A DNA stretch of 64,000 nt from Pseudoalteromonas ruthenica (GCF_008808095.1 NZ_CP023396.1:1364001-1428000); one strand, 5' to 3'. Positions 30,092 to 40,493 are shown, numbered from the stretch's first letter. Program-made: numbers and translations. Notes: generated by a model not told the origin, from the sequence alone.

Positions 30092-32534
30092 GCCATTGCA
30101 TGTACTGAGCAACCGGCATAGGTTTAGCAAAATAATACCCTTGACCGATGTCACAACCATAGCTACGCATGTACTGCGCATCGCTCAGTGACTCAATCCC
30201 TTCTGCGACCACCATCGCTTGAAGACTTTGCGCAAGGTCGCAGGTGGCTTGGCATATTGACTGATCTTTTGGAGAGTCAGCAATATTGTGCACAAACTGC
30301 TTATCGATTTTGAGTTCGTTAAAGCCTAAGTAACTTAAATATGCCAATGATGAATAGCCGGTGCCAAAGTCATCAATGGCTAATTTAACACCAATGCGCC
30401 GGAATTCATCAAACACTGTTTTAGCGTTACGCTGACCACCTATTGTCGCCGACTCTGTCAGCTCCAACATAATGCTCGATGGTGCGACCCGTTGCTCTTG
30501 TAGTGAGGTGAGAATATGCGTCGGCAAACTCTTATTGCTTAAGTCTCGACCGGAGATATTAATCGACATAACATGCTTGGGGGCGAACTCATGGAGTTTA
30601 GCCTGCAATGCAATACATTCGCTTAGCACCCATTCGGTTATTTCCATAATTTGCCCTGCCGACTCTGCAATGGGTATAAACTGGTCGGGGGTGATTAAGC
30701 CATTGCTAGGGTGTTGCCAACGCAGTAACACCTCGGCACCATAGACACTCTGATCTTGCAGACATATTTGCGGCTGCAAATAAATACGAAATTGGTTATC
30801 GCTGATGGCGGTTTTTAAATCTGAGGCTAAGCTTAAGCGCCGCTGCGAGCGAATACTGTCTTCCAAAGAGTACAGGTGCCACAACTGCCCGGGTAACCGG
30901 TCACGATATAAAGCTTGCATTGCGTAACGCACTAATTGCTCATGAGATTGAGCATGAAGTGGATAATTCGCAACACCAAAATCAACCTGGTCTATCAAGT
31001 GGGTATCATCAATCTCGACGCCCTCATTAAATACCGAATTGATCACGCATACCGCTTGCTCAATAGTACTGAGCTCCAGTGTGCCACAAATCCCTAAAGC
31101 AAAAATATCGTCACTAAAGCGACACACCACAGCAGAATTCTGATGCCCCAGCGCCAATAGCGGTAACCCATCAAGTTGGTGCTCAACATGGTGGATCACC
31201 GATTTAATGTAACGGTCCGCGTGGCTAATACCGAAATTAGCGCGCGACTGCACCAAACCCCGAGGCTTAAACATAACCAGCGTGATGGCCTCGTGACGAG
31301 CGCTCTTCAAGGTTTTATTAAGCAATTGCTTATTTGCCAGACCGGTTCCAGAATCTGTATACACTATCTGGCGATGGGCCATCATTTGCCCCCGCTCTCG
31401 CAGCGTCATCGCAAAGCCTATCAGCAAACAGTTCAATACTAAGGCAAAGGCAAACGCGGCGTACAAATAAATGCCCACTTCATAAGGTCGCAGATAAAAT
31501 AACGCTAACGCCAGGACCACGGTGGCCAAAGGTAGCCAACTAAACGCCAATAGCCTGCCCCAGCGCTGCATCGGACTGTATTTGACACTAGCAATGATGG
31601 CTAACACTAGGGTTGCGGCAAACAACACCTCCATGATTACTCCTTGGTGAGCCAACGCCATAAAGGGGCTCACACTCGCGGCAATACAGCCAGCCCACAA
31701 CGCGGCTATAAACACTTTATGCAGGGTTTTCGCACGCTCATCTAGCCTGAGTAATCGCGATAAGAAAAGTAATAAAGAGATGCATATAATCACGCCGTTA
31801 AGCGCCGTGTAGTGAACCAAAAAGCTGTGCACACTCTGGGGAGTTAAAAATTTAGTAATGCCAACTTGGGCCAGTAGAAATATGCTGCTACTGGCGATGT
31901 ACAAAGCAAAAAATCCATAGTAACCAGCGCGATAGGCAAGCCATACAGCGACGCAGTAGATCACGAAGCCAAGCATCAACCCTGAAAAGGACGACCACCC
32001 AAGCCAATGCTGCTGTTGCTCTTTATTAAATGCGAGTTCTGTTTGATGCTCGAGGGCAAAAAGCGCATGACGCTGCGCCCGCACGTGCACATACACAATA
32101 CGGTCTTGTGCACCACTAATGGCCATTGAGGCGCCAACATCACGCCCCGGTGGCCAAGCCAGAGACCCTGCGGCACTGTGGCTCAGCAACCGGCCATTAT
32201 CAAAAAGATAAAAGTCGATATTAAAAATGGCGGGGTTTTGCGCGCGCAAGTAACAGCTTGAACTGGGACAGCTATCAGCAGGCAGAGCAATCTTGAACCA
32301 ATAATCCCCTCCCGCATTAAGCAGCATTGCTTCGCCCATCGCTACCATGCGACTTCCTACAAAGGGCTGTTGAGTTACCTGAGCTAATGACAGGGGCTGC
32401 TCGCTTTGCATCATCTCGACGCTGACATGCTGTTGGTCATCAGCCAGCGCACCACTATGCCCTGGAGCCAAAAATCCCAGCATAACGATAACCATGACCC
32501 ACAAATGTGCGCTCAGTTTATGCTGCTTTACCAT
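30033..32534 (-). CDS. 7TM sensor with degenerate GGDEF and EAL domains
   Basis: Predicted membrane c-di-GMP phosphodiesterase, 833 residues. Order: signal peptide (1-31), a periplasmic 7TMR-DISM sensor domain (about 45-155), seven helices (about 178-370), a GGDEF domain in which the catalytic loop reads SDDIF (about 474), so no cyclase activity, and an EAL domain (about 560-815). The EAL signature reads EVL near residue 601, but the metal and catalytic residues appear kept (ELTES, DDFGTGYSSL, KIDK, EGIES, GYYFAKP). It therefore probably degrades c-di-GMP, with the GGDEF part as a GTP or partner sensor. ATG 32534 is preferred to an in-frame TTG at 32549. Confidence 0.88.
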   Translation of the reverse strand: MVKQHKLSAHLWVMVIVMLGFLAPGHSGALADDQQHVSVEMMQSEQPLSLAQVTQQPFVGSRMVAMGEAMLLNAGGDYWFKIALPADSCPSSSCYLRAQNPAIFNIDFYLFDNGRLLSHSAAGSLAWPPGRDVGASMAISGAQDRIVYVHVRAQRHALFALEHQTELAFNKEQQQHWLGWSSFSGLMLGFVIYCVAVWLAYRAGYYGFFALYIASSSIFLLAQVGITKFLTPQSVHSFLVHYTALNGVIICISLLLFLSRLLRLDERAKTLHKVFIAALWAGCIAASVSPFMALAHQGVIMEVLFAATLVLAIIASVKYSPMQRWGRLLAFSWLPLATVVLALALFYLRPYEVGIYLYAAFAFALVLNCLLIGFAMTLRERGQMMAHRQIVYTDSGTGLANKQLLNKTLKSARHEAITLVMFKPRGLVQSRANFGISHADRYIKSVIHHVEHQLDGLPLLALGHQNSAVVCRFSDDIFALGICGTLELSTIEQAVCVINSVFNEGVEIDDTHLIDQVDFGVANYPLHAQSHEQLVRYAMQALYRDRLPGQLWHLYSLEDSIRSQRRLSLASDLKTAISDNQFRIYLQPQICLQDQSVYGAEVLLRWQHPSNGLITPDQFIPIAESAGQIMEITEWVLSECIALQAKLHEFAPKHVMSINISGRDLSNKSLPTHILTSLQEQRVAPSSIMLELTESATIGGQRNAKTVFDEFRRIGVKLAIDDFGTGYSSLAYLSYLGFNELKIDKQFVHNIADSPKDQSICQATCDLAQSLQAMVVAEGIESLSDAQYMRSYGCDIGQGYYFAKPMPVAQYMQWLSQHHDFGLGLDPKSQSNG

Positions 32535-32624
32535 TAAGCCCCCGTGCAACTTCTTCCTTGTACAGTATGGAAGAGGTGCACGATTTTTCCATGAAATTTA
32601 AATACTTTGTATTACAGCATAGGG

Positions 32625-33215
32625 TTATTGCTGACCATCATCACCAATACGACTGGCGATGGCACCGTCTTGTCCTTTGTATTTTGCATCTTCACGGGCA
32701 TTATATGGCTTCTCAGCGGGGCTGGTGAGTGTTTCAAAGCTCATGGCACCAATTTTCATGTTCGGGCGCAGCGCCAGCGGCAGCTTGCCTGAATTATAAA
32801 ACTCAAGGACAATATTGCCCGACCACCCCGGATCAATACGGTGAGCAGTCACATGAACCATTAAGCCCAAGCGGGCGAGCGATGACCGTCCATCGAGCCA
32901 GCCAACAATATCAGCCGGTAAGGTCACTGATTCGTAAGTGATTGCCAAAGCGAGTTCCCCTGGATGAAGGAAAAAGGCTTCTCCTTCACCAAGCACGATT
33001 TCATCACTCATAATGGATTCCATAGCCGCGTTTAGCTGCGCTTTGGGGCCACTGAGATCAACATACGGGGCGGCATGATCTTGAAATACTCTAAATTTAT
33101 TACCCAATCGCAAATCAACGCTGACGCCAGAGATGGCTTGCTCACCTGGCGTCGGGGTAATTTGAATTCGCTGCTCAGCCAAGTACTGTTTTATATGGGT
33201 ATCTGATAAACGCAT
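32625..33215 (-). CDS. dcd: dCTP deaminase
   Basis: Converts dCTP to dUTP, the main source of dUMP for thymidylate in enteric-type bacteria. It has 196 residues (E. coli Dcd 193). Signature segments include [20 protein letters not shown] with the catalytic Glu nearby, HRIDPGW and NIVLEFYN. It starts two bases after the stop of the mrp gene and should be on the same transcript. Confidence 0.96.
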   Translation of the reverse strand: MRLSDTHIKQYLAEQRIQITPTPGEQAISGVSVDLRLGNKFRVFQDHAAPYVDLSGPKAQLNAAMESIMSDEIVLGEGEAFFLHPGELALAITYESVTLPADIVGWLDGRSSLARLGLMVHVTAHRIDPGWSGNIVLEFYNSGKLPLALRPNMKIGAMSFETLTSPAEKPYNAREDAKYKGQDGAIASRIGDDGQQ

Positions 33216-33217
33216 GG

Positions 33218-34303
33218 TTAGTCGTCCGTAAAAATAATCTCAACGCGCTGCTTAGCGCCCTGTTGGTAATAAAGCTCACTGGCACTGATACGCGCCGCAT
33301 GAGCAAAGTAGTGGCCTAACTCAGGATATTCATCACCCAAGTCCGCGCCTTGTTCCGAACATTGACGAATGCCCATCTCGAGCGGCAGCTGCGCTAATAT
33401 AGGCACGCCATAACGCTGTGCCAGCTGTTGCGCTCCATCGGCACCAAAAATGTGGCTGGTTTCGCCACAGTGCGGGCATTGGAACTGACTCATGTTTTCT
33501 ATCAAACCGAGAATGGGGACGTTCACTTTTTCAAACATCTTCACGCCCTTGTGGGCATCGGCAAGGGCTAGGTCTTGTGGTGTTGTGACGATAATGGCTG
33601 CGCTGGCCGGTACTTTTTGTGACATAGTCAATTGAATGTCGCCAGTACCTGGAGGCATGTCAACCAACAAGTAGTCAAGCTCGCCCCAGTCTGTTTCCAT
33701 GAGCAGTTGCGACAGAGCTTGCGAGGCCATCGGTCCGCGCCAGACGGTGGCATCATCGGGGTCTACCAAAAAGCCGATAGACTGCGCTTTGATGCCATGG
33801 ACTTCAAATGGCAGCAAAGTATTTTCATCCTTGGCCTGAGGTTTTTCACCTTGCAAGCCCAATAACAGCGGGATAGAAGGGCCGTATATATCAGCATCGA
33901 GAATGCCCACTTTCGCTCCCTCTCGGCGAAGCGCCAACGCCATATTGACAGCACAGGTCGACTTGCCAACCCCACCTTTGCCAGAGGCCACGAGAATAAT
34001 GTGCTTAATGGCTTTAAGACGCGGCGATTCTTGCAGTGTTACGTCGATGTCAACACGCACATCACGTTGAAGATGCTCAGCGATATACTGACGCAACGCC
34101 GCTGCCTCTTGAGCACATGCAAAAGGAGCGTTGATGTGGCAATGCGTCTCGCTACTGTCACCACTAATAGCGTCTGGGGGAACCCCGACTGGAAATGCGG
34201 CGCTGCGATACGACGCTAAACACTGTTGATATTGAGACGGCCATTTTGCTGGCTTGTGACTACCGAAAAGTGCGGATTTCACTTTTGAACCAAATCCTAA
34301 CAT
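33218..34303 (-). CDS. apbC: Iron-sulfur cluster carrier ATPase Mrp/ApbC
   Basis: P-loop NTPase that carries 4Fe-4S clusters to apoproteins, 361 residues. An N-terminal MIP18-type region (about 1-90) precedes the deviant Walker [10 protein letters not shown] (108-116), DADIYGPS, and the cluster-binding CPHC (Cys276, Cys279). The gene is divergent from metG as in E. coli, and dcd follows immediately. Confidence 0.95.
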   Translation of the reverse strand: MLGFGSKVKSALFGSHKPAKWPSQYQQCLASYRSAAFPVGVPPDAISGDSSETHCHINAPFACAQEAAALRQYIAEHLQRDVRVDIDVTLQESPRLKAIKHIILVASGKGGVGKSTCAVNMALALRREGAKVGILDADIYGPSIPLLLGLQGEKPQAKDENTLLPFEVHGIKAQSIGFLVDPDDATVWRGPMASQALSQLLMETDWGELDYLLVDMPPGTGDIQLTMSQKVPASAAIIVTTPQDLALADAHKGVKMFEKVNVPILGLIENMSQFQCPHCGETSHIFGADGAQQLAQRYGVPILAQLPLEMGIRQCSEQGADLGDEYPELGHYFAHAARISASELYYQQGAKQRVEIIFTDD

Positions 34304-34413
34304 GATAACTGCATAAATAATTAACGAAGCGTAATGAAAAGTGCCGCCAAATTATGTAACATTCGGGGCATTAACACCAGTCTATTCACCCCACTGATAC
34401 TCGGGAGACGCTT

Positions 34414-34458
34414 ATGATCATTATAAGCCCCGATATTAGCGGGAGTAACCCTATCTGA
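34414..34458 (+). CDS. Possible 14-codon leader ORF before metG
   Basis: A short frame encoding [13 protein letters not shown] has its own GGGAG ribosome site six bases upstream and ends 17 bases before the metG ATG. It holds no Met codons besides the start, so a simple methionine attenuator is unlikely. It could equally be chance. Confidence 0.25.
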   Translation: MIIISPDISGSNPI

Positions 34459-34475
34459 GATGGAATGAGCACTTT

Positions 34476-36509
34476 ATGGCAAAGAGAAAAATTCTCATAA
34501 CAAGCGCCCTGCCTTACGCCAATGGCCCAACACATTTAGGCCATTTGTTAGAGTATATTCAAACTGATATCTGGGCCCGTTTTCAAAAATCCCAAGGCCA
34601 TGACGCCTACTATGTGTGTGCTGATGACGCGCACGGCACGCCCATTATGCTCAATGCCCAAAAGCAAGGCATTACCCCTGAGGAAATGGTCGCCCAAGTC
34701 AGTGTTGAGCGCCAGCGTGACTTTGCTGACTTTAACATCGAGTTTGACAATTACCACAGCACGCACTCAGATGAAAATAAAGCGCTGAGTGAATTGATTT
34801 ATACCCGTCTTGATAATGCGGGCTATATTAAAAAGCGGACCATCTCACAACTGTTCGATCCCGAAAAAGGTATTTTTCTTCCAGATCGTTTTGTTACCGG
34901 TACTTGCCCTAGCTGTGATGCCGAAGATCAAAACGGTGATAGCTGTGATGTTTGTGGAGCGACCTACGCACCCACCGAACTGAAATCACCACGCTCGGTG
35001 ATGTCCGGCGCCACTCCTGTGCTCAAAGACTCTGAACACTACTTTTTTGATTTACCCGAATTTGAGGGCATGCTCAAACAATGGCTGCACTCCGGCTCAA
35101 TTCAACAAGAGATGGCCAATAAGCTGGATGAATGGTTTGCCGATGGTCTACAGCAGTGGGATATTAGTCGTGATGCGCCTTACTTTGGTTTTGAAATCCC
35201 CGGTGCACCTGGCAAGTACTTCTATGTTTGGTTGGATGCGCCCATAGGCTACATGGCCAGCTTTAAAAATCTTTGTGATAAAAGCGACTTAGATTTCGAT
35301 GCTTTCTGGAAAGAAGGCGCCGACGCCGAACTCTATCACTTCATCGGTAAGGACATCATTTATTTCCATAGCCTATTTTGGCCAGCTATGCTTGAGGGCG
35401 CAGGGTTCAGAAAACCAAGCAATATCTTTGCTCATGGCTTTGTCACCGTCAATGGCGCAAAAATGTCTAAGTCAAAAGGTACTTTCATTAAAGCGCGTAC
35501 TTATTTAGAGCACTTGGACCCAGAGTATCTGCGTTACTACTTCGCCGCTAAACTCGGCAGTGGCATTACTGACTTAGATTTAAATCTCGAAGATTTTGCC
35601 CAGCGAGTTAATTCTGATTTGGTAGGTAAGGTGGTTAACATAGCGAGCCGCTGCGCCGGGTTTATCACCAAAAAGTTCGACGGTACACTCTCTAGTGATA
35701 ACGTTGAAGCTGAGCTTATCGCTGAGTTTGCCGCTGCACGCCAAAGTATCGCTGATCACTACGAAGCCAGAGAATATGGCCGCGCTGTGCGCTTGATCAT
35801 GGCGCTGGCGGATAAAGCCAACCAGTACATCGACGCGCAAGCTCCGTGGGTCTTAATCAAAGACGAAAATACCGCGAAGCAAGCTCATGATGTGTGCAGT
35901 GTGGGGATCAACTTATTCCGCATACTGATGACGTACTTAAGCCCTATCCTACCTGGTATGGCCGCAAAAGTGAGCAGCTTCCTCAACGATGACCTAGCAT
36001 GGGATAAGGTAGACACCGTTTTGGTTGATCATAAGATCAATAAGTTTAAAGCCTTAATGCAACGTGTCGATATGGACAAAGTGAATACCATGCTTGAGCA
36101 GTCAAAAGAAAGCCTCGCACCAGCTGCTGCCACACCAGCGCCAGATGCCAATAATGGTGAGATTGATAAAGACCCTATTGCCGATGAAATCGAATTTGAT
36201 GATTTTGCTAAAGTGGATTTACGCATCGCGAAAATTGCCAACGCAGAGCATGTTGAAGGTGCTGACAAATTGCTCAAGCTAACCCTTGATTTAGGGGGCC
36301 CACAGCGTCAGGTTTTTGCTGGTATAAAATCAGCGTACGCACCCGAGCAACTTATTGGCAAGCACACGGTCATGGTCGCAAACCTTAAGCCAAGAAAAAT
36401 GCGCTTTGGCCTATCTGAGGGCATGGTGTTGGCTGCTGGACCAGGCAAAGAGGATATATATATTCTTGAGCCCCATGATGGCGCCAAACCCGGTATGCGG
36501 GTTATGTAA
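34476..36509 (+). CDS. metG: Methionyl-tRNA synthetase
   Basis: Charges tRNA-Met. It has 677 residues, identical in length to the E. coli enzyme. The class I HIGH motif is HLGH (20-23), the KMSKS loop is at 329-333, the zinc knuckle is CPSC...CDVC, and the C-terminal EMAPII-type tRNA-binding and dimerisation domain starts near [11 protein letters not shown]. The divergent neighbour is mrp. A perfect palindromic terminator follows. Confidence 0.97.
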   Translation: MAKRKILITSALPYANGPTHLGHLLEYIQTDIWARFQKSQGHDAYYVCADDAHGTPIMLNAQKQGITPEEMVAQVSVERQRDFADFNIEFDNYHSTHSDENKALSELIYTRLDNAGYIKKRTISQLFDPEKGIFLPDRFVTGTCPSCDAEDQNGDSCDVCGATYAPTELKSPRSVMSGATPVLKDSEHYFFDLPEFEGMLKQWLHSGSIQQEMANKLDEWFADGLQQWDISRDAPYFGFEIPGAPGKYFYVWLDAPIGYMASFKNLCDKSDLDFDAFWKEGADAELYHFIGKDIIYFHSLFWPAMLEGAGFRKPSNIFAHGFVTVNGAKMSKSKGTFIKARTYLEHLDPEYLRYYFAAKLGSGITDLDLNLEDFAQRVNSDLVGKVVNIASRCAGFITKKFDGTLSSDNVEAELIAEFAAARQSIADHYEAREYGRAVRLIMALADKANQYIDAQAPWVLIKDENTAKQAHDVCSVGINLFRILMTYLSPILPGMAAKVSSFLNDDLAWDKVDTVLVDHKINKFKALMQRVDMDKVNTMLEQSKESLAPAAATPAPDANNGEIDKDPIADEIEFDDFAKVDLRIAKIANAEHVEGADKLLKLTLDLGGPQRQVFAGIKSAYAPEQLIGKHTVMVANLKPRKMRFGLSEGMVLAAGPGKEDIYILEPHDGAKPGMRVM

Positions 36510-36516
36510 TACCGCC

Positions 36517-36542
36517 AAAAGGCCAGCATATGCTGGCCTTTT
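36517..36542. terminator. Bidirectional terminator between metG and the quinone oxidoreductase gene
   Basis: A perfect 26-base palindrome with A4 at one end and T4 at the other (arms AAAAGGCCAGCA and complement, centre 36529/36530) can form a strong hairpin for both convergent genes. Confidence 0.88.
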
Positions 36543-36557
36543 CAATTTAGGGCTGCT

Positions 36558-37541
36558 TTAGCGCTCGCCTAACGATTCATGAGTAAGCACCACTTTGCCT
36601 AAATTAGCATTATCTTGTAGAACTTGATGCGCTGACATAGCCTCTTCCCAAGGGAAGATAGAATCAATGACTGGCGCGATGTGGCCACTGTTTAATGCAT
36701 CGCCAAACGTACGCTTTAGGTTATCAACCAGTTTCGCCTTATAATCGGGTGTACGATTACGCAGCGTCGACCCTATCAGCTGAGCTCGCTTTTGCAATAG
36801 CTTGGCACCATCAAATTGCTCACTATAGCGCCCCCCCAACAGCGCTAAAACGACAATACGACCATCCATATTAAGCACCGACAAGTCGTCATTCAAATAC
36901 CCACCGGCAACAGGATCAATAATGAGATCGGCGCTGAGCCCTTCGGCCTTCATCACCTCACGCCAATTGTGTTGACGATAATTAATCGCTTTATCTGCGC
37001 CATGAGCTAAACAAAATTGTTTCTTTTCATCACTGCCGACGGTCACCACCACCTGCGCTTGCAAATATTTTGCAAGGCTAATAGCCGCAGTGCCCACACC
37101 GCTCGCACCAGCATGTACTAAAACCGTGTGCTCTGCGCCAAACTCTGGGTACTGTGCAATGGCATCAAAAGCGGTTAAAAACACCTCACAAAATGCCGCG
37201 CCTTGAGCATTGGAGAATGTCGCCGGTTTGACCATACAATGACGTACATCGACTGCTACAAATTCACCGTATCCCCCACCCGCGCAAAGCGCCATCACAT
37301 GCTGCCCTAACCATTGCGACGCTACGCCCTCACCCAATGCAACCACTTCTCCGCACACCTCGAGTCCGAGGATCTCACTATCACCTGGCGGTGGTGGATA
37401 TTTTCCTTGACGCTGTAAAAGATCGGCGCGATTCACTCCCGCTGCGTTTACTTTTATTAACACTTGTCCGCGAGCCGCTGCTACAGTGGGCGTTTGCGCT
37501 ATAACTAGCTGTTTATTTTCGTTTAAGTCAATTGTTAGCAT
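36558..37541 (-). CDS. NAD(P)H-quinone oxidoreductase, PIG3-type
   Basis: Zinc-free MDR-family oxidoreductase of 327 residues. It shows GVNRADLLQRQGKYPPPPG near the N terminus, VCGEVVALG, and the cofactor-binding segment HAGASGVGTAAISLAK, which belong to the PIG3/QorB-like quinone oxidoreductases. Substrate is not known. The ATG at 37541 is the start; the frame stays open for another 80 codons upstream, but that stretch has no family match and runs into the divergent gene. Confidence 0.9.
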   Translation of the reverse strand: MLTIDLNENKQLVIAQTPTVAAARGQVLIKVNAAGVNRADLLQRQGKYPPPPGDSEILGLEVCGEVVALGEGVASQWLGQHVMALCAGGGYGEFVAVDVRHCMVKPATFSNAQGAAFCEVFLTAFDAIAQYPEFGAEHTVLVHAGASGVGTAAISLAKYLQAQVVVTVGSDEKKQFCLAHGADKAINYRQHNWREVMKAEGLSADLIIDPVAGGYLNDDLSVLNMDGRIVVLALLGGRYSEQFDGAKLLQKRAQLIGSTLRNRTPDYKAKLVDNLKRTFGDALNSGHIAPVIDSIFPWEEAMSAHQVLQDNANLGKVVLTHESLGER

Positions 37542-37716
37542 TGTGTAATACCGTTTGATCGTAGTATGATGTAAACGTAATTTTAAAGGGACAAACCTAC
37601 AACTAAAATAGTAATTACGAGCAGCCAAGGATCTTTTAGCTCCGATATTTTTATTAGAAGCACTTTTTCTTGGCCGTTTTAATGCTATCCTAAATGTCTG
37701 TTGGGAGGATAGGTTG

Positions 37717-38961
37717 ATGACACAATATAGTGAAATAAAAGCAGTGTGCGATGAATTGCACCAAGCCGGTACACCAATCACGTTAGCAACATTGCTCGAG
37801 CGTGTGGATGGAGATCGCGCTACCGTACTCGAACATTACCGTCAGTGGCGTAGCGAGGATCGCTCGGCCCGGCCACAAGATAGTCAACAGCCTACCAAAG
37901 TGACCGACTTAGATATCGAGTTTTCTGAACAGTTTATCCATGCCTTCAAGGCGCAAACGCAGGCCTTTGCCGATGCGCAAGTCGAGCCCGTGCAAGCACA
38001 GCTTGACGAGATGCGTGAAGCTGAGCAATTAGCCATTCAAAGCCTTGAAGATCTACAACAGAATTACGATCAACTTGCTGAGCAAAATGAACAACTCCAA
38101 CAGCAGGTCGATGCTCGCCAGAGCCAGCTCGATGAACAGGCTGCGCAGTTGGCTGAACAAACACAGAATATTGAACAGCTACACCAACAGGCGCAAGACA
38201 CTGAACAAGAACATCAGCAGAAACTTGCAGGCTTGCAACAGCGTATCGAGAATTTTGACAACGACTATGCGGCTTTGGCGCAAGAGCGTGATGAAATTCA
38301 ACGCCAACATGATGAGTTAAACCATCAGCACCAACAGCTCGAGGAGCTTAAAGCTCAACTTGACGCCAGCGTTGCCCAATTACAGGCGCAACTCGAAGAG
38401 CAACAGCCACTTGTTGATAAGCTGAAAAATGAAAACAACCTGCTGAAAGAACAAAGTGCAGTAGCCGCCAAGCACCAAGCTAGCCAACGCGAAGATATTC
38501 GTCAGTTGCGTGAGCAAAACAAAGAGCAAGGCGAACAACTCGGCACCATTCAAAGCGAAGCTGAGCAGGCCAAGCAGGATAATGAGAAGTTACACGAGCA
38601 AGTACGGTTCTTAAAAACCAACTCCGCTTCTACCATCGAGCGCCTTACTGCAAGTAACGAGCAGTATCAGCACAAGATCAAAGAGCTTGAAGAGCAACTG
38701 GTGGCTAAGGACAGCGAGTCTGCAGACACCGTAGCTGAGAATAAACGCTTGAAAGAACAAATCACCTTTCTTAAGCAAAACTCAAGCTCTACGCTCGAGC
38801 GCCTATCTAAAAGTGCAACCTTGGCACAAAGCCGCCTAGGCGAGTTAGAGCTGAGCTTAGCCGAAACTCACGCTGAACTTGAACGCTTGCGTTCTGAGGA
38901 AGACGGTGAAAGCGCAAAAAAGAACTCGGATGATGATATGGACTCCATCCAGTCAGCATAG
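37717..38961 (+). CDS. KfrA-like coiled-coil DNA-binding protein
   Basis: A 414-residue protein. The N-terminal 45 residues resemble the KfrA N-terminal DNA-binding domain of plasmids (IKAVCDELHQAGTPITL and a TVLEHYRQW helix). The remaining 330 residues are an almost unbroken Gln/Glu-rich coiled coil, with two copies of FLKxNSxSTxERL about 52 residues apart (near 298 and 350). The start ATG at 37717 has GGGAGGA upstream. KfrA proteins bind plasmid DNA and form filament-like scaffolds; a chromosomal version could have a nucleoid or segregation role, which is inference. No plasmid genes are nearby. Confidence 0.75.
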   Translation: MTQYSEIKAVCDELHQAGTPITLATLLERVDGDRATVLEHYRQWRSEDRSARPQDSQQPTKVTDLDIEFSEQFIHAFKAQTQAFADAQVEPVQAQLDEMREAEQLAIQSLEDLQQNYDQLAEQNEQLQQQVDARQSQLDEQAAQLAEQTQNIEQLHQQAQDTEQEHQQKLAGLQQRIENFDNDYAALAQERDEIQRQHDELNHQHQQLEELKAQLDASVAQLQAQLEEQQPLVDKLKNENNLLKEQSAVAAKHQASQREDIRQLREQNKEQGEQLGTIQSEAEQAKQDNEKLHEQVRFLKTNSASTIERLTASNEQYQHKIKELEEQLVAKDSESADTVAENKRLKEQITFLKQNSSSTLERLSKSATLAQSRLGELELSLAETHAELERLRSEEDGESAKKNSDDDMDSIQSA

Positions 38962-38964
38962 GAT

Positions 38965-38989
38965 AAAAGGCGCTATTACAGCGCCTTTT
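38965..38989. terminator. Bidirectional terminator after the coiled-coil gene
   Basis: AAAAGGCGCT (38965-38974) pairs with AGCGCCTTTT (38980-38989) across a five-base loop, between convergent genes. Confidence 0.88.
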
Positions 38990-38995
38990 TAGTGC

Positions 38996-39394
38996 TCACT
39001 GAGCAACTCGTTGCCATACTTCATACTCTACCAGTTCATCTTCTTGATAAAGCGTGTGATGCCATAACTGCTCTTTGATTTCATAGTCAAAAACCAGTTC
39101 TTTGCCTAACAAAGAGGGAATGTTGCCATAATCAACATGCTCTATGAATGCATCTTCTGTAATCTCATACCGCCCACCAGCGGCATAATGAAATTCGCCA
39201 TTTTTTTGCGTGATGTAATTAAAGTGGCCGCCACTTAGGACCTTTACTGAGGTCACATCAGGAGCCTCAGCATAGAACACCTGTCCCTCACTGTAATACT
39301 CCCCTTTTACAAATTGCCAGCTCCCCTCTAGCGGGTGGGCCTCGGTGACATGAGCCACAAATACACACGTAATTCCAACAATATATTTCAACAT
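38996..39394 (-). CDS. Small exported protein of unknown function
   Basis: A 132-residue protein with a signal peptide (MLKYIVGITC to TEAH). The mature part is rich in beta-strand-forming residues, with GSWQFVKGEYYSEG and a repeated spacing of aromatic residues that suggests a small lipocalin-like or barrel fold; the similarity is too weak to name a family. It is divergent from the LysR-type regulator, so that regulator may control it. Confidence 0.6.
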   Translation of the reverse strand: MLKYIVGITCVFVAHVTEAHPLEGSWQFVKGEYYSEGQVFYAEAPDVTSVKVLSGGHFNYITQKNGEFHYAAGGRYEITEDAFIEHVDYGNIPSLLGKELVFDYEIKEQLWHHTLYQEDELVEYEVWQRVAQ

Positions 39395-39441
39395 AAACCT
39401 TCCTTTTTCTTACAGGATACGGCGCTTTAAGGGTTGGTAAA

Positions 39442-39458
39442 AGTGAAAATTGCTCACT
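39442..39458. promoter_or_regulatory. Possible LysR-type operator
   Basis: AGTGA (39442-39446) and TCACT (39454-39458) form an inverted repeat with a seven-base spacer, roughly the T-N11-A shape used by LysR-type regulators. It lies between the divergent LysR gene and the small exported protein. Confidence 0.3.
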
Positions 39459-39557
39459 ATCACTGCTGGAAATAGCCGTTATTTTCTAGTGAGTTAGCTA
39501 TATACAGTTGGCTAAGCTAGAGTAAATAACAGCAGTAATAAGGGATGCGACCTGGGC

Positions 39558-40493
39558 ATGAACCTAAGACAAATTGATTTAAACTTGTTGGTCTATTTGA
39601 ACGTGTTGATAGAGGAATGTAGTGTGTCTGCGGCTGCAAACCGCCTCGCTCTTACCCAAAGTGCGATGAGTAACGCGCTCAAGCGGTTGCGTGACTTATT
39701 TGCTGATCCACTCCTTGTGCGCAGCGGCAGCACCATGCTTTGCACGCAAAAAGCATTGGCACTCAAACCCGAACTCGAACAATTCATCGCTCTCGCACAA
39801 GGGATCACGTCACAACAGCAGCCTTTTGATGCCAAGACAAGTAGCCACACATTTCGAGTAATGGCCAATGAATTTCTTGTCAGTTCGATGTTGGTACCCC
39901 TGATCAAAGAGCTCTGTTGTCATTATACAGATATCCACATAGACTTAGTTAATCCCAGTGATGTCACTCTCAGTGAACTAGAGCAAGGTCAGGTAGACAT
40001 CGCCATAGACCGTTTCATGCGCCTACCGTCTTCATTCCATCAAAAAACCTTGTGGCGCGACAATTACTGTTGCCTGAGCGATCAATCACACCCAATACAA
40101 CAGGATACCTGTTTGGAGAACTACTTATCAGCACCACATATTTGGCTTAACCGCAGTGGTTTTGGGCCTGAACCCTTGGTCAAAAATCGTGAGCCACAAA
40201 AGCTTGGCTGGGTTGATCAGGCGCTCATGCAACTGGGTGAGCGCCGGAATATCCGTGTGTACGCACGTCAACATAGTTTAATACCGAGCCTGTGCGAACA
40301 TTCTCAGCTTATTGCTACGCTACCGAAACGCTTAGCTGAACATCTGGTCGCGACGAGCAGCCAAAAACTCGCTATATGCCCGGTGCCCTTTCCCATCGTG
40401 CCCATCAGTGTATCCATGCTTTGGAGCCCGCTTGTCCATCATAACAATGCCCATATTTGGCTCCGCCAACAACTGCTGCAGTTTGCACATTGA
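39558..40493 (+). CDS. LysR-type transcriptional regulator
   Basis: A 311-residue regulator. The N-terminal winged helix-turn-helix (about 1-65) is typical: DLNLLVYLNVL, SVSAAANRLALTQSAMSNALKRLRD. The C-terminal effector domain (about 90-305) has the periplasmic-binding-protein fold. The NodD/SyrM-like start (RQIDLNLL) is shared by many regulators of catabolic genes; its ligand is unknown. It is transcribed away from a small exported protein, and the icd-like gene downstream is convergent. Confidence 0.9.
   Translation: MNLRQIDLNLLVYLNVLIEECSVSAAANRLALTQSAMSNALKRLRDLFADPLLVRSGSTMLCTQKALALKPELEQFIALAQGITSQQQPFDAKTSSHTFRVMANEFLVSSMLVPLIKELCCHYTDIHIDLVNPSDVTLSELEQGQVDIAIDRFMRLPSSFHQKTLWRDNYCCLSDQSHPIQQDTCLENYLSAPHIWLNRSGFGPEPLVKNREPQKLGWVDQALMQLGERRNIRVYARQHSLIPSLCEHSQLIATLPKRLAEHLVATSSQKLAICPVPFPIVPISVSMLWSPLVHHNNAHIWLRQQLLQFAH

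Noticed and set aside
36517..36542. Perfect 26-base palindrome after metG
   Set aside because: Position between convergent genes and flanking A/T runs make it a bidirectional terminator, not an operator or recombination site.
37542..37781. Open 80-codon N-terminal extension of the quinone oxidoreductase frame
   Set aside because: The extension has no family similarity and runs into the divergent coiled-coil gene; the family start is at the ATG at 37541.
38045..38320. Repetitive CAACAG/CAGCTC-rich stretch in the KfrA-like gene
   Set aside because: Explained by Gln/Glu/Leu heptads of the coiled coil; no exact tandem DNA repeat.
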